Positions 6,848-12,862 of a stretch of DNA of 12,899 nucleotides are shown piece after piece. Position 1 is the first letter of the stretch; every line of letters starts with the position of its first letter. Origin of the DNA: Lachnospiraceae bacterium UBA3850. Its GTDB lineage: Bacteria; Bacillota; Clostridia; Lachnospirales; Lachnospiraceae. Location of the stretch: assembly GCA_002392655.1 (NCBI GenBank), contig DGHK01000052.1, positions 1-12,899 on the forward strand, written 5' to 3'. The translations under genes and the position numbers were made by a program. The notes under the pieces were generated by a model, which saw nothing but the letters and a program-made list of their open reading frames with translations, did not search any database and was not told the DNA's origin.

Positions 6848-7723
6848 GTGGCTAAGAAGATTGGAAGAAATGATCCGTGCTGGTGCGGCAGCGGAAAAAA
6901 GTACAAGGCTTGTCATGAAGCATTTGACCGTAAGATAGAAATGCTTGCGAATCAGGGACACAAGGTTCCTACTCAGAACATGATCAAAACTCCTGAGCAG
7001 ATCGCCCTTATAAAGGAGAGTGCGAAGGTAAATGTAGAGTGTCTCGACGTAGTTGCCGACAAGATATGTGTAGGAATGAGTACAGAGGACATAAACAGAA
7101 TAATAAATGAGGTGTGCGAGAAGCATGGTGCGATCCCTGCACCACTTAATTATGAAGGCTTCCCGAAGAGCGTATGCACATCAGTGAATGATGCGGTATG
7201 CCACGGTATCCCTGACGAAAATGAGATACTTCAGGACGGCGATATAATCAATGTTGATTGCTCAACTATTCTGAACGGATATTTCTCCGATTCATCACGT
7301 ATGTTTATGCTTGGAAATGTATCTGACGAAGACAGAAAGCTGGTTGAGACTGTTAAGGAAAGCATATATCTCGGACTTGAAGAGGTTAAGCCTTGGGGCT
7401 TCCTTGGAGATATGGGACAGGCAATAAATGATCACTGCAAGGCTGCAGGCTACAGCGTAGTAAGAGAAATCGGTGGACACGGAGTAGGAATCGAATTCCA
7501 CGAGGATCCTTGGGTTAGCTACGTAACCAGACGTGGAACAGACATGGTTATGGCGCCGGGTATGATGTTTACCATCGAGCCTATGGTGAACGCAGGCATG
7601 CCTGACGTATTTGTTGACGAAGAAAACAACTGGACCGTTTATACAGAAGACGGCTCACAGTCAGCTCAGTGGGAGATACAGGTTCTCGTAACCGAGGACG
7701 GTCACGAAGTTATATCATGGTAG
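6848..7723 (+). CDS. map: Methionine aminopeptidase type I with N-terminal SEC-C motif
   Basis: Removes the initiator methionine from nascent proteins at the ribosome. Seen: an N-terminal SEC-C zinc motif, GRNDPCWCGSGKKYKACH (residues 6-23), with ligands Cys11, Cys13, Cys22 and His23; then the pita-bread peptidase domain with all five metal ligands, Asp137 (NVDCS), Asp148 (YFSDSS), His211 (GGHGVGIEFHE), Glu244 (TIEPM) and Glu276 (QWEIQ). The length, 291 aa, fits a type I enzyme plus the short zinc extension. The start is GTG at 6848 with AGAGGA at 6835-6840; the SEC-C motif follows immediately, which fixes the start. In other proteins SEC-C motifs bind zinc and often ribosome or SecB partners; here a ribosome-docking role is inference. 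It is followed by a repeat hairpin and a decarboxylase gene. Confidence 0.95.
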   Translation: MAKKIGRNDPCWCGSGKKYKACHEAFDRKIEMLANQGHKVPTQNMIKTPEQIALIKESAKVNVECLDVVADKICVGMSTEDINRIINEVCEKHGAIPAPLNYEGFPKSVCTSVNDAVCHGIPDENEILQDGDIINVDCSTILNGYFSDSSRMFMLGNVSDEDRKLVETVKESIYLGLEEVKPWGFLGDMGQAINDHCKAAGYSVVREIGGHGVGIEFHEDPWVSYVTRRGTDMVMAPGMMFTIEPMVNAGMPDVFVDEENNWTVYTEDGSQSAQWEIQVLVTEDGHEVISW

Positions 7724-7756
7724 TGAGTCATCCGTGGACGGTTCTTCAGTGACTTA
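7724..7756 (+). repeat. Second GGACGGTTCTTC hairpin repeat
   Basis: A stem of TGAGTCA (7724-7730) with TGACTTA (7750-7756), one G-U pair, holds a loop with GGACGGTTCTTC (7736-7747). The arms and loop match the terminator at 6601-6650 (AGTCA, core, GACTTA). There is no T-run here, so it should not end transcription strongly between map and the decarboxylase gene. Confidence 0.7.
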
Positions 7757-7778
7757 GTTGAGAGGAAAGAGGAAAATA

Positions 7779-9110
7779 ATGAGTAAAACACCATTTGTAA
7801 CAAAAGAACAGATAGAAGAAATAGTAAAAACTTATCCTACTCCATTTCATATATATGATGAGAAGGGAATCAGAGAAAATGCAAGAGCGCTGAATGCAGC
7901 TTTTTCATGGAATAAGGGCTATAAGGAGTATTTTGCAGTAAAAGCAACACCAAATCCTACTATTCTTAGAATACTTAAGGAAGAGGGCTGTGGAACTGAC
8001 TGCTCATCTATGGCAGAGCTGGTTATGTCTGAGAAAACCGGAATAACCGGTTATAATGTTATGTTTTCATCAAATGAAACACCGGCTGAGGAGTTTGTAA
8101 AATGTGCAGAAATCGGAGGTATCATCAACCTGGATGATATAACACATATAGACTTTGTACTCAGTGCTTTAGACGAGGCTGTAAAGAGCGGCCGTCTCTC
8201 ACAGGAAGCTCTGGGTGGTGAAGGAAGACGCCTTCCAAAGCGTATGTCATGCCGCTTCAATCCGGGTGGAGTTTTCAGACTTGGTGAAAGTACAGAGGCT
8301 GTTCAGGTTATGGATAACCCGGGCGAAGCAAAGTACGGAATGACCAAGGATCAGATCATTGAGGCTTACAAGAGACTGAGTGAGCTAGGCGTTGAGGAGC
8401 TTGGAATCCACAGCTTCCTTGCAAGTAACACACTTTCAAATGAGTATTATCCTGCACTCGCAAAGATACTTTTCGAGCTTGCAGTTGAGATTAAGGAAAA
8501 GACAGGTGTGGCGCTCAGCTTCATCAATCTGTCAGGTGGTGTCGGAATCGCTTACGAGCCGGACAAGCCTGCAAATGATATAGCAGTTATCGGGGCCGGA
8601 GTTCACAAGGTATTTGATGAAGTTCTTGTTCCTGCAGGAATGGGTGACACAGCAATCTTTACAGAGCTTGGAAGATTCATGCTTGCACCTTACGGACACC
8701 TCATCACAAAGGCAGTTCACGAGAAGCATACCTATAAAGAATATATCGGTGTAGATGCTTGCGCAGCAAACCTGATGAGACCTGCGATGTATGGATCATA
8801 TCATCATCTGACAGTTCTCGGTAAGGAGGATGCTCCTGCAACAGAGACATATGATGTAGTTGGATCACTTTGTGAGAACAACGATAAGTTTGCAATCGAC
8901 AGAAAATTACCGAAGATAGATATCGGTGATTATCTCTGCATCCATGACACAGGAGCACACGGCTTCTCAATGGGCTATAACTATAATGGCCGCCTCTGGT
9001 CTGCAGAGCTTCTTCTTCGAGAGGATAATTCAGTGATCTGCATCAGACGTCCTGAGACACTCGATGATTACTTTGCAACACTCGATGGCTTCTGGGATGT
9101 AGAGGTATAA
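7779..9110 (+). CDS. lysA: Diaminopimelate decarboxylase-like PLP enzyme (divergent LysA)
   Basis: Fold-type III PLP decarboxylase, most likely converting meso-diaminopimelate to L-lysine. Seen: the PLP lysine in YFAVKATPNP (Lys55); HSFLASNT (His211), where most LysA proteins have HIGS; SGGVGIAY; ELGRF (Glu296-Arg299) in place of EPGR; VDACAANLMRPAMYG; and the C-terminal SLCENNDKFA (Cys365-Glu366), followed by the GAHGFSMGYNYNGRLW stretch typical of the domain that completes the active site. The length is 443 aa. The start is ATG at 7779, with AAAGAGG at 7766-7772; an upstream in-frame TTG at 7758 would add seven residues across the ribosome binding site. It lies 55 nt after map, separated by a repeat hairpin, and is probably co-transcribed. 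The altered motifs leave a chance that it acts on another amino acid. Confidence 0.85.
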   Translation: MSKTPFVTKEQIEEIVKTYPTPFHIYDEKGIRENARALNAAFSWNKGYKEYFAVKATPNPTILRILKEEGCGTDCSSMAELVMSEKTGITGYNVMFSSNETPAEEFVKCAEIGGIINLDDITHIDFVLSALDEAVKSGRLSQEALGGEGRRLPKRMSCRFNPGGVFRLGESTEAVQVMDNPGEAKYGMTKDQIIEAYKRLSELGVEELGIHSFLASNTLSNEYYPALAKILFELAVEIKEKTGVALSFINLSGGVGIAYEPDKPANDIAVIGAGVHKVFDEVLVPAGMGDTAIFTELGRFMLAPYGHLITKAVHEKHTYKEYIGVDACAANLMRPAMYGSYHHLTVLGKEDAPATETYDVVGSLCENNDKFAIDRKLPKIDIGDYLCIHDTGAHGFSMGYNYNGRLWSAELLLREDNSVICIRRPETLDDYFATLDGFWDVEV

Positions 9111-9144
9111 ACGGATATAATAATTGTATAAATAAAAAACTTAG

Positions 9145-9190
9145 AAAACAGTTCCTGTCCAGTGTACACCTTGGTCGGAACTGTTTTTTT
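9145..9190 (+). terminator. Terminator after the decarboxylase gene
   Basis: AAAACAGTTCC (9145-9155) pairs perfectly with GGAACTGTTTT (9177-9187), and seven Ts run to 9190. The loop carries the palindrome GTGTACAC (9162-9169) and a possible short inner stem. It ends the map-lysA unit. Confidence 0.9.
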
Positions 9191-9197
9191 GTTTTGA

Positions 9198-9311
9198 AGT
9201 TGGAAAAGTTGCAAAAACGACTTAAAAATAGTTGGAAAAGTTGCAAGGTGGTACATCGATGCTGATAATAATCCGCCAAAACGCCGAACAAAAATCTGCC
9301 AAAACGCCGAA
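9198..9311 (+). repeat. Two pairs of short direct repeats in the intergenic region
   Basis: AGTTGGAAAAGTTGCAA occurs at 9198-9214 and 9230-9246 (17 identical bases, 32 nt apart). GCCAAAACGCCGAA occurs at 9275-9288 and 9298-9311 (14 identical bases, 23 nt apart). No coding sequence is supported here. The role is unknown; upstream regulatory sites or slippage remnants are both possible. Confidence 0.6.
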
Positions 9312-9353
9312 AAATCGTTGACAAACGGCAAAAATACTCTATCCGCACTTATC

Positions 9354-9457
9354 TTGAAGTACTTCAAGTTGAGTTTGAAGTGACTTTGAAGTGGTTATTG
9401 AAGTGACTTTGAAGTTGACTTTGAAGTAACTTTGAAGTAATATTGAAGTAACTTCAA
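9354..9457 (+). repeat. TTGAAGT box array upstream of the AlbA_2/winged-helix gene
   Basis: Eight TTGAAGT copies start at 9354, 9375, 9386, 9398, 9409, 9421, 9432 and 9443; the last seven are spaced 11 or 12 bp. The first box joins an inverted ACTTCAA to form the palindrome TTGAAGTACTTCAA (9354-9367). The last forms TTGAAGTAACTTCAA (9443-9457). The array is therefore bracketed by palindromes and ends 28 nt before the ATG at 9486. This is typical of a multi-site operator or iteron-like binding array. The binding protein may be the product of the adjacent gene (inference). Confidence 0.8.
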
Positions 9458-9485
9458 AATATAATGTGAGGGGAGGAGAAATTGT

Positions 9486-10928
9486 ATGGTATTAGAGAAC
9501 ATAATAGGGACATTATCTATAGAAAATGAAAGCATTGAATGCAAATCAAGACTTAGTAGAGAAAATGTAGTAAGCTGGTTAAAAACAATTGCAGGATTTG
9601 CAAACTCCATAGGTGGAGATTTTTATATAGGCGTAGAAGATAAAACGAATAAACTCATAGGGTTTGATAAAAGTGAAGCAGACAGTGAAAGAAACTTTTT
9701 CAACAATCAGGTTAATGAACATTTGATTCCGCGCCCTCAAATGAAAATTACATTTATTCCATATAAGGTTCGAAACAAGGAGCGTTATATAATAAATGTC
9801 AGGGTTGATAATTCAGAAGTAAAGCCGGTTATTCTTAAGATGGATGGAGTTCCATCTATATACATGCGTCGTGATGGGTTCACGAACGGTGCAACCTATG
9901 AGGAAATAATAGAAATGAGTATCAATAGTAAGAATACTCAGTATGATGTATTATTTTCGGATGAAGGTTATAAAAAAGAGGATTTTACAAAGCTTCAGGA
10001 GTTTTGTAAGATTCATACCGGTGGAAAAACTCTTTCTGATAAAACTCTGGAAAGCATAGGATTCTTTAATGAGGAGAGAATGCTTGCTAATGGAGCTGTA
10101 TTTTTCAAGGATGATTACGAGGGCAAGAAAACCACTATTCAGTGTTCTCTCTTTTCGGGGTTATCAAAAGGTAGTGAACGAATAATCACAATAAATAAAT
10201 TTCAAGGAAATATAACGGATACGATAAATTATGCATTGGATTTTATAAAACAAAGGATGAATCATTCCATAGTAAAGCTAGGTGATGGGAGAAATGAGAT
10301 TGATTCATATCCCGAAAGAGCGGTTTTTGAAGGTATAATCAATTCGATAGCTCACCGCGACTATTATCTGGATGGGACACAGATACAGATAGATATGTTT
10401 AAGGATCGCTTGGAAATATCATCGCCGGGCGGTTTGTATAGAAAAAATCAGATAGGCAAAACATATGATCTGACAGGAATTATATCTAAGAGAAGAAATG
10501 AACTTATATCTGAGGTGTTGGTTCGCTGCAATGTAATGGAGGCGGCAGGAACCGGCTTCGACAAGATAGCAGAAGAATATGCAGAGGTTGACGACAAGCA
10601 TAAACCATATATCTATTCTTCGTCTGACCACTTCACACTTGTTCTTCCGGATCTTACATATATAGATGGCGTGGTTGATAGCTCTAATCCAATCGTAGAG
10701 TATCCACCGATACCTAACGGAACCAAGTTTGATGCAGATGTTCTGTCGTTTTGTTATTATAAAGCTTGTAAGGCATCAGAGATTGCTGAATACCTGGGGA
10801 TAAGTGATTCGACATATTTGCGTAAGAGTATTCTTGAAAACCTCGTAAAAGAAGGATACTTGATAGAAGGAAAGCTATCGAGAGCGAAAAACTATAAAAC
10901 GAATACTGATGTTGTGAGACTAAACTAA
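9486..10928 (+). CDS. AlbA_2 / GHKL ATPase-like / winged-helix protein (COG2865-type putative regulator)
   Basis: Putative nucleic-acid-binding regulator; its true role is unproven in this family. Seen: an N-terminal AlbA_2 (Schlafen-like) domain with ESIECKSRL (residues 15-23) and IAGFANSIGGDFYIGVED (35-52); a middle part with FEGIINSIAHRDYY (281-294), SPGGLY (313-318) and AAGTGFDKI (353-361), the pattern of the GHKL-type ATP-binding domain of COG2865; and a C-terminal winged helix (about 427-465) with ASEIAEYLGISDSTYLRKSI. The length, 480 aa, is usual for the family. The start is ATG at 9486, with GGGGAGG at 9470-9476. Directly upstream lies the TTGAAGT array, which suggests autoregulation or control by another factor. 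A TATAAT at 9460-9465 lies so close to the ribosome binding site that its use is doubtful. An asparaginase-like gene follows after 80 nt. Homologues occur as accessory genes, sometimes near mobile elements or defence loci. Confidence 0.88.
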   Translation: MVLENIIGTLSIENESIECKSRLSRENVVSWLKTIAGFANSIGGDFYIGVEDKTNKLIGFDKSEADSERNFFNNQVNEHLIPRPQMKITFIPYKVRNKERYIINVRVDNSEVKPVILKMDGVPSIYMRRDGFTNGATYEEIIEMSINSKNTQYDVLFSDEGYKKEDFTKLQEFCKIHTGGKTLSDKTLESIGFFNEERMLANGAVFFKDDYEGKKTTIQCSLFSGLSKGSERIITINKFQGNITDTINYALDFIKQRMNHSIVKLGDGRNEIDSYPERAVFEGIINSIAHRDYYLDGTQIQIDMFKDRLEISSPGGLYRKNQIGKTYDLTGIISKRRNELISEVLVRCNVMEAAGTGFDKIAEEYAEVDDKHKPYIYSSSDHFTLVLPDLTYIDGVVDSSNPIVEYPPIPNGTKFDADVLSFCYYKACKASEIAEYLGISDSTYLRKSILENLVKEGYLIEGKLSRAKNYKTNTDVVRLN

Positions 10929-10934
10929 AGATAA

Positions 10935-10971
10935 AACCAGTGAAAGAATTCATAACCAGTAAAAAACCAGT
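10935..10971 (+). repeat. Three AACCAGT direct repeats
   Basis: AACCAGT occurs at 10935-10941, 10954-10960 and 10965-10971. The first and third are both followed by similar purine-rich text (GAAAGAATT and AAAAGATTT). They fill the 80-nt gap between the winged-helix gene and the asparaginase-like gene and end 38 nt before the next ATG. They may be a small operator or simple duplication. Confidence 0.5.
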
Positions 10972-11008
10972 AAAAGATTTTGGAAATGGTATATAAAAAG
11001 GAATCAAA

Positions 11009-12070
11009 ATGAAAATATTAATTTTGCTAACAGGCGGAACTATCTGCTCCGCGAAAAATGAATCCGGGCTAAATGCTCTGAACACTGAGGCGGCTTCGCT
11101 GTCTCTTGTTTCGATGTATCGGGAGAACACAGCTGCCGGAGAACGTCAAGGGATAGAAGGCGATGTGGCTGGAAGTGATGTGGAGTTTGAATCCATCTCC
11201 CCGATAAATACACTCAGTGAAAATATGACAATAGATAAGTGGAATCGGCTGCTTGAAGCACTTAAGAAGGTTGATTATAGTCAGTACGGCGGAATCATGA
11301 TTCTACACGGAACGGATACTCTTCATCTTACAGCTGCACTTATGGGTGTTTTGATGAAGGATGTTGGATGCCCTGTGATGATGGTAAGTGCTCACAGAAT
11401 CCTGTCTGATCCAGAGAGTAATGGAGTTGATAATTTTGCCAAGTCTGTTTCTTTGATTAAACGTCTGAACGACGAAGGTAAAGGCGGTGTATATGTGCTC
11501 TTCAGAAATATGAATGGAGTATCCTATGTGCATCACGCAACACACCTTGAGGAGTGTGGGGATTATTCGGAAGAATTCTACAGCAGAGATATGATAGAGT
11601 ATGAGAAGCTTATGAGTGAGTGGGACACCGGTTGGCTTGCGGCAGGTGGGGCATACATTTCTACTGGTGGTTCGAATGAAGCTGCGAAGCTAAATCGAAT
11701 AAGGGAATCAGGTATGAATGCACTAGATGGACAAATAAACATATTTAACGTTGGTACACTTTCCGACAGCGTCCTCTACATCCGTCCATACGTTGGAATA
11801 AACTACGACAGGATAAATCTGGATGGAGTGAAGGCGGTGCTTCATGGCATGTATCACTCAAGTACCGTAAATACTGAGGGTGACGGACCAACATCGGCCA
11901 TGTCACTGCTTAGAAGATGTAATGAAAAGGGGATTGCATTTTATATCTTCCCTTGCAAAGACGGGGAGTATAGATATAGTACAACCAAGCCGCTTATAGA
12001 CGCAGGCGCGAAGTGCCTGTACGGTGGTACTTGGGAAGAGGCATATGTGAGACTGCTCTTGGAACAATAG
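11009..12070 (+). CDS. Asparaginase-family protein, divergent
   Basis: Related to bacterial L-asparaginases (AnsA type), which deamidate Asn in the cytoplasm. Seen: the N-terminal LLTGGTIC (residues 6-13) with nucleophile-equivalent Thr11; LSENMT, corresponding to the substrate-binding Ser region; GGIMILHGTDTL with Thr102-Asp103; and a C-terminal domain ending GGTWEEAYVRLLLEQ, like the end of type I enzymes. The length, 353 aa, is near the usual 330-350. Odd points: the Tyr expected after TGGTI (first triad) and the Lys expected in the segment around NGVSYVHHATHLEE (second triad) are not evident. The substrate or activity may therefore differ. There is no signal peptide. The start is ATG at 11009, with AAAAGG at 10996-11001. 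It may be co-transcribed with the winged-helix gene 80 nt upstream. Its terminator lies at 12228-12270, beyond a tandem repeat. Confidence 0.78.
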   Translation: MKILILLTGGTICSAKNESGLNALNTEAASLSLVSMYRENTAAGERQGIEGDVAGSDVEFESISPINTLSENMTIDKWNRLLEALKKVDYSQYGGIMILHGTDTLHLTAALMGVLMKDVGCPVMMVSAHRILSDPESNGVDNFAKSVSLIKRLNDEGKGGVYVLFRNMNGVSYVHHATHLEECGDYSEEFYSRDMIEYEKLMSEWDTGWLAAGGAYISTGGSNEAAKLNRIRESGMNALDGQINIFNVGTLSDSVLYIRPYVGINYDRINLDGVKAVLHGMYHSSTVNTEGDGPTSAMSLLRRCNEKGIAFYIFPCKDGEYRYSTTKPLIDAGAKCLYGGTWEEAYVRLLLEQ

Positions 12071-12085
12071 TTGAATACTTATATT

Positions 12086-12121
12086 GACGGTTGCTGGGTA
12101 GGCACAGACGGAGCTTGGGTA
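12086..12121 (+). repeat. Imperfect 15-nt direct repeat
   Basis: GACGGTTGCTGGGTA (12086-12100) and GACGGAGCTTGGGTA (12107-12121) match at 11 of 15 bases, 21 nt apart, just before the 17-bp tandem repeat. This is weak and possibly chance. Confidence 0.3.
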
Positions 12122-12127
12122 AAATAA

Positions 12128-12196
12128 GGCATGTTCGGTCTAGAGGCATGTTCAATCTAGAGGCAGGTTTGATCTAGAAAACAGGTTAGCCCTAGG
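12128..12196 (+). repeat. 17-bp tandem repeat (GGCATGTTCRRTCTAGA)
   Basis: Three adjacent 17-bp units lie at 12128-12144, 12145-12161 and 12162-12178, differing at a few positions. A worn fourth unit (12180-12196, CAGGTTAGCCCTAGG core) follows after one extra base. Each good unit ends in TCTAGA. The repeat lies in the 3' untranslated part of the asparaginase-like transcript, before its terminator. Confidence 0.8.
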
Positions 12197-12227
12197 ATAA
12201 GCCGAGTGATTTAAATAAAGAATTTAT

Positions 12228-12270
12228 AAAAGCAGCAATTATCACTTCGTTTTGGTAATTGCTGTTTTTT
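12228..12270 (+). terminator. Terminator after the asparaginase-like gene
   Basis: A long stem (12228-12244 with 12253-12269, including the CAGCAATTA / TAATTGCTG pairing and two G-U pairs) closes an 8-nt loop, with a six-T run at 12265-12270. The right arm merges into the T-run. It lies about 160 nt beyond the stop codon. Confidence 0.85.
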
Positions 12271-12353
12271 CAGTTATGTTTTTCAGTTATGCTTTTTCGT
12301 CTTCTTTTTTGTTGCTTTTATATTATTGTTTTGAGGTTGCCTATTTGTTAGAC

Positions 12354-12457
12354 TTGAAGTCTGAGTGCTTGGACTTGTAATCAAAGTGTTGAGCGTTTTG
12401 TTTTGAAGCCTGAGAGCTTTGGATTGAAACTTGAGTGTCCGGCTTAAAATCAAAAGG
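12354..12457 (+). repeat. Degenerate repeats of TTGAAG..TGAG..GG type
   Basis: TTGAAGTCTGAGTGCTTGGA (12354-12373), TTGAAGCCTGAGAGCTTTGG (12403-12422) and TTGAAACTTGAGTGTCCGG (12424-12442) are related. The first and third are each followed by similar AATCAAA text, a 70-nt higher-order period. This suggests an old, decayed tandem duplication. Confidence 0.45.
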
Positions 12458-12492
12458 CAATAATTTCAGGAGTTTTTGCCAAAATTATGGCC
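12456..12492. repeat. 37-nt palindromic unit, copy 1
   Basis: GGCAATAATTT (12456-12466) is inverted as AAATTATGGCC (12482-12492), 10 of 11 bases, around a centre with AGTTTTTGCC. A TTTTTT run follows, so an RNA copy would resemble a weak terminator. It shares the whole 37-nt frame with copy 3. Confidence 0.7.
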
Positions 12493-12538
12493 TTTTTTGC
12501 CGAAATCTCCTTATATTTGAGCTTATTTGAAAAGTTGC

Positions 12539-12575
12539 AGCAATAATTATAGAAGAAATTCTCAGAATTATGGCC
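12539..12575. repeat. 37-nt palindromic unit, copy 2 (diverged)
   Basis: The same 37-nt length, with GCAATAATT (12540-12548) at the left and AATTATGGCC (12566-12575) at the right, then a T-run. The centre differs from the other two copies. Confidence 0.5.
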
Positions 12576-12601
12576 TTTTTCGGCCTAATCCTTTGAAAGC
12601 A

Positions 12602-12638
12602 GGCCATAATTTCAGTGGTTTTTGCCAAAATTATGGCC
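12602..12638. repeat. 37-nt palindromic unit, copy 3
   Basis: A perfect inverted repeat, GGCCATAATTT (12602-12612) and AAATTATGGCC (12628-12638). The centre is nearly identical to copy 1 (TTTTTGCCA), and the following TTTGCC.AAATCT also resembles the flank of copy 1. Confidence 0.75.
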
Positions 12639-12673
12639 TTTGCCCAAATCTTGATTATTATCGCACCACCCAC

Positions 12674-12729
12674 TCCAAAAACATAACATCTTGCTTAAAC
12701 TCCAATCCAAAACATAACAACTTGCTTAA
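12674..12729 (+). repeat. Direct repeat pair TCCAAAACATAAC..CTTGCTTAA
   Basis: A 25-nt unit at 12674-12698 recurs as a 24-nt unit at 12706-12729, differing by one A in the homopolymer and one substitution, offset 32 nt. The role is unknown. Confidence 0.65.
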
Positions 12730-12789
12730 GGACCCTCCTCGTTTATTTTCCGCAAAATGCAAGTAGGTATGTCGAAATTTCTCTATATA

Positions 12790-12813
12790 TGGTATAATGT
12801 GACATAAGTGTCA
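12790..12813 (+). promoter_or_regulatory. Extended -10 promoter with overlapping palindrome
   Basis: TGGTATAAT (12790-12798) is an extended -10 element (TGnTATAAT). No clear -35 is seen 16-18 bp upstream. One base after it, TGACA-TAAG-TGTCA (12800-12813) forms a perfect 5-bp inverted repeat over the likely start point, as expected for a repressor operator. The transcript would run rightward out of the window. Confidence 0.55.
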
Positions 12814-12829
12814 AAAGGCAAAAGTTATT

Positions 12830-12850
12830 CATGCTTGCGTGAAAAGCATG
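12830..12850 (+). repeat. Short inverted repeat in the right-edge leader
   Basis: CATGCTT (12830-12836) and AAGCATG (12844-12850) flank a 7-nt loop, downstream of the extended -10 promoter. It could form a small leader hairpin. There is no T-run, so it is not a terminator. Confidence 0.4.
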
Positions 12851-12862
12851 TTAATCAAATGG

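Noticed and set aside
7758..7778. TTG start seven codons upstream of the decarboxylase ATG
   Set aside because: It would place the ribosome binding site inside the coding region; ATG 7779 is properly spaced from AAAGAGG.
9318..9340. TTGACA at 9318 as a promoter for the regulator gene
   Set aside because: No acceptable -10 hexamer lies 16-18 bp downstream.
9043..9367. Two overlapping minus-strand ORFs of about 100 aa
   Set aside because: They run through the terminator and direct repeats, end in or near the real lysA gene, and have no ribosome binding site or family signature.
9375..9449. TTGAAGT boxes as a plasmid-type replication origin
   Set aside because: The spacing is iteron-like, but no replication initiator, DnaA boxes or partition genes are present and the context is chromosomal housekeeping genes.
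9460..9465. TATAAT as the -10 of the regulator gene
   Set aside because: A transcript starting about 7 nt later would begin within the ribosome binding site, and no standard -35 is present at the right distance. It is possible only if the boxes recruit an activator, so it is not listed as a promoter.
12485..12766. Short ORFs on both strands (62 and 79 aa) in the right intergenic region
   Set aside because: They are translations of the palindromic and direct repeats, lack ribosome binding sites and resemble no protein family.
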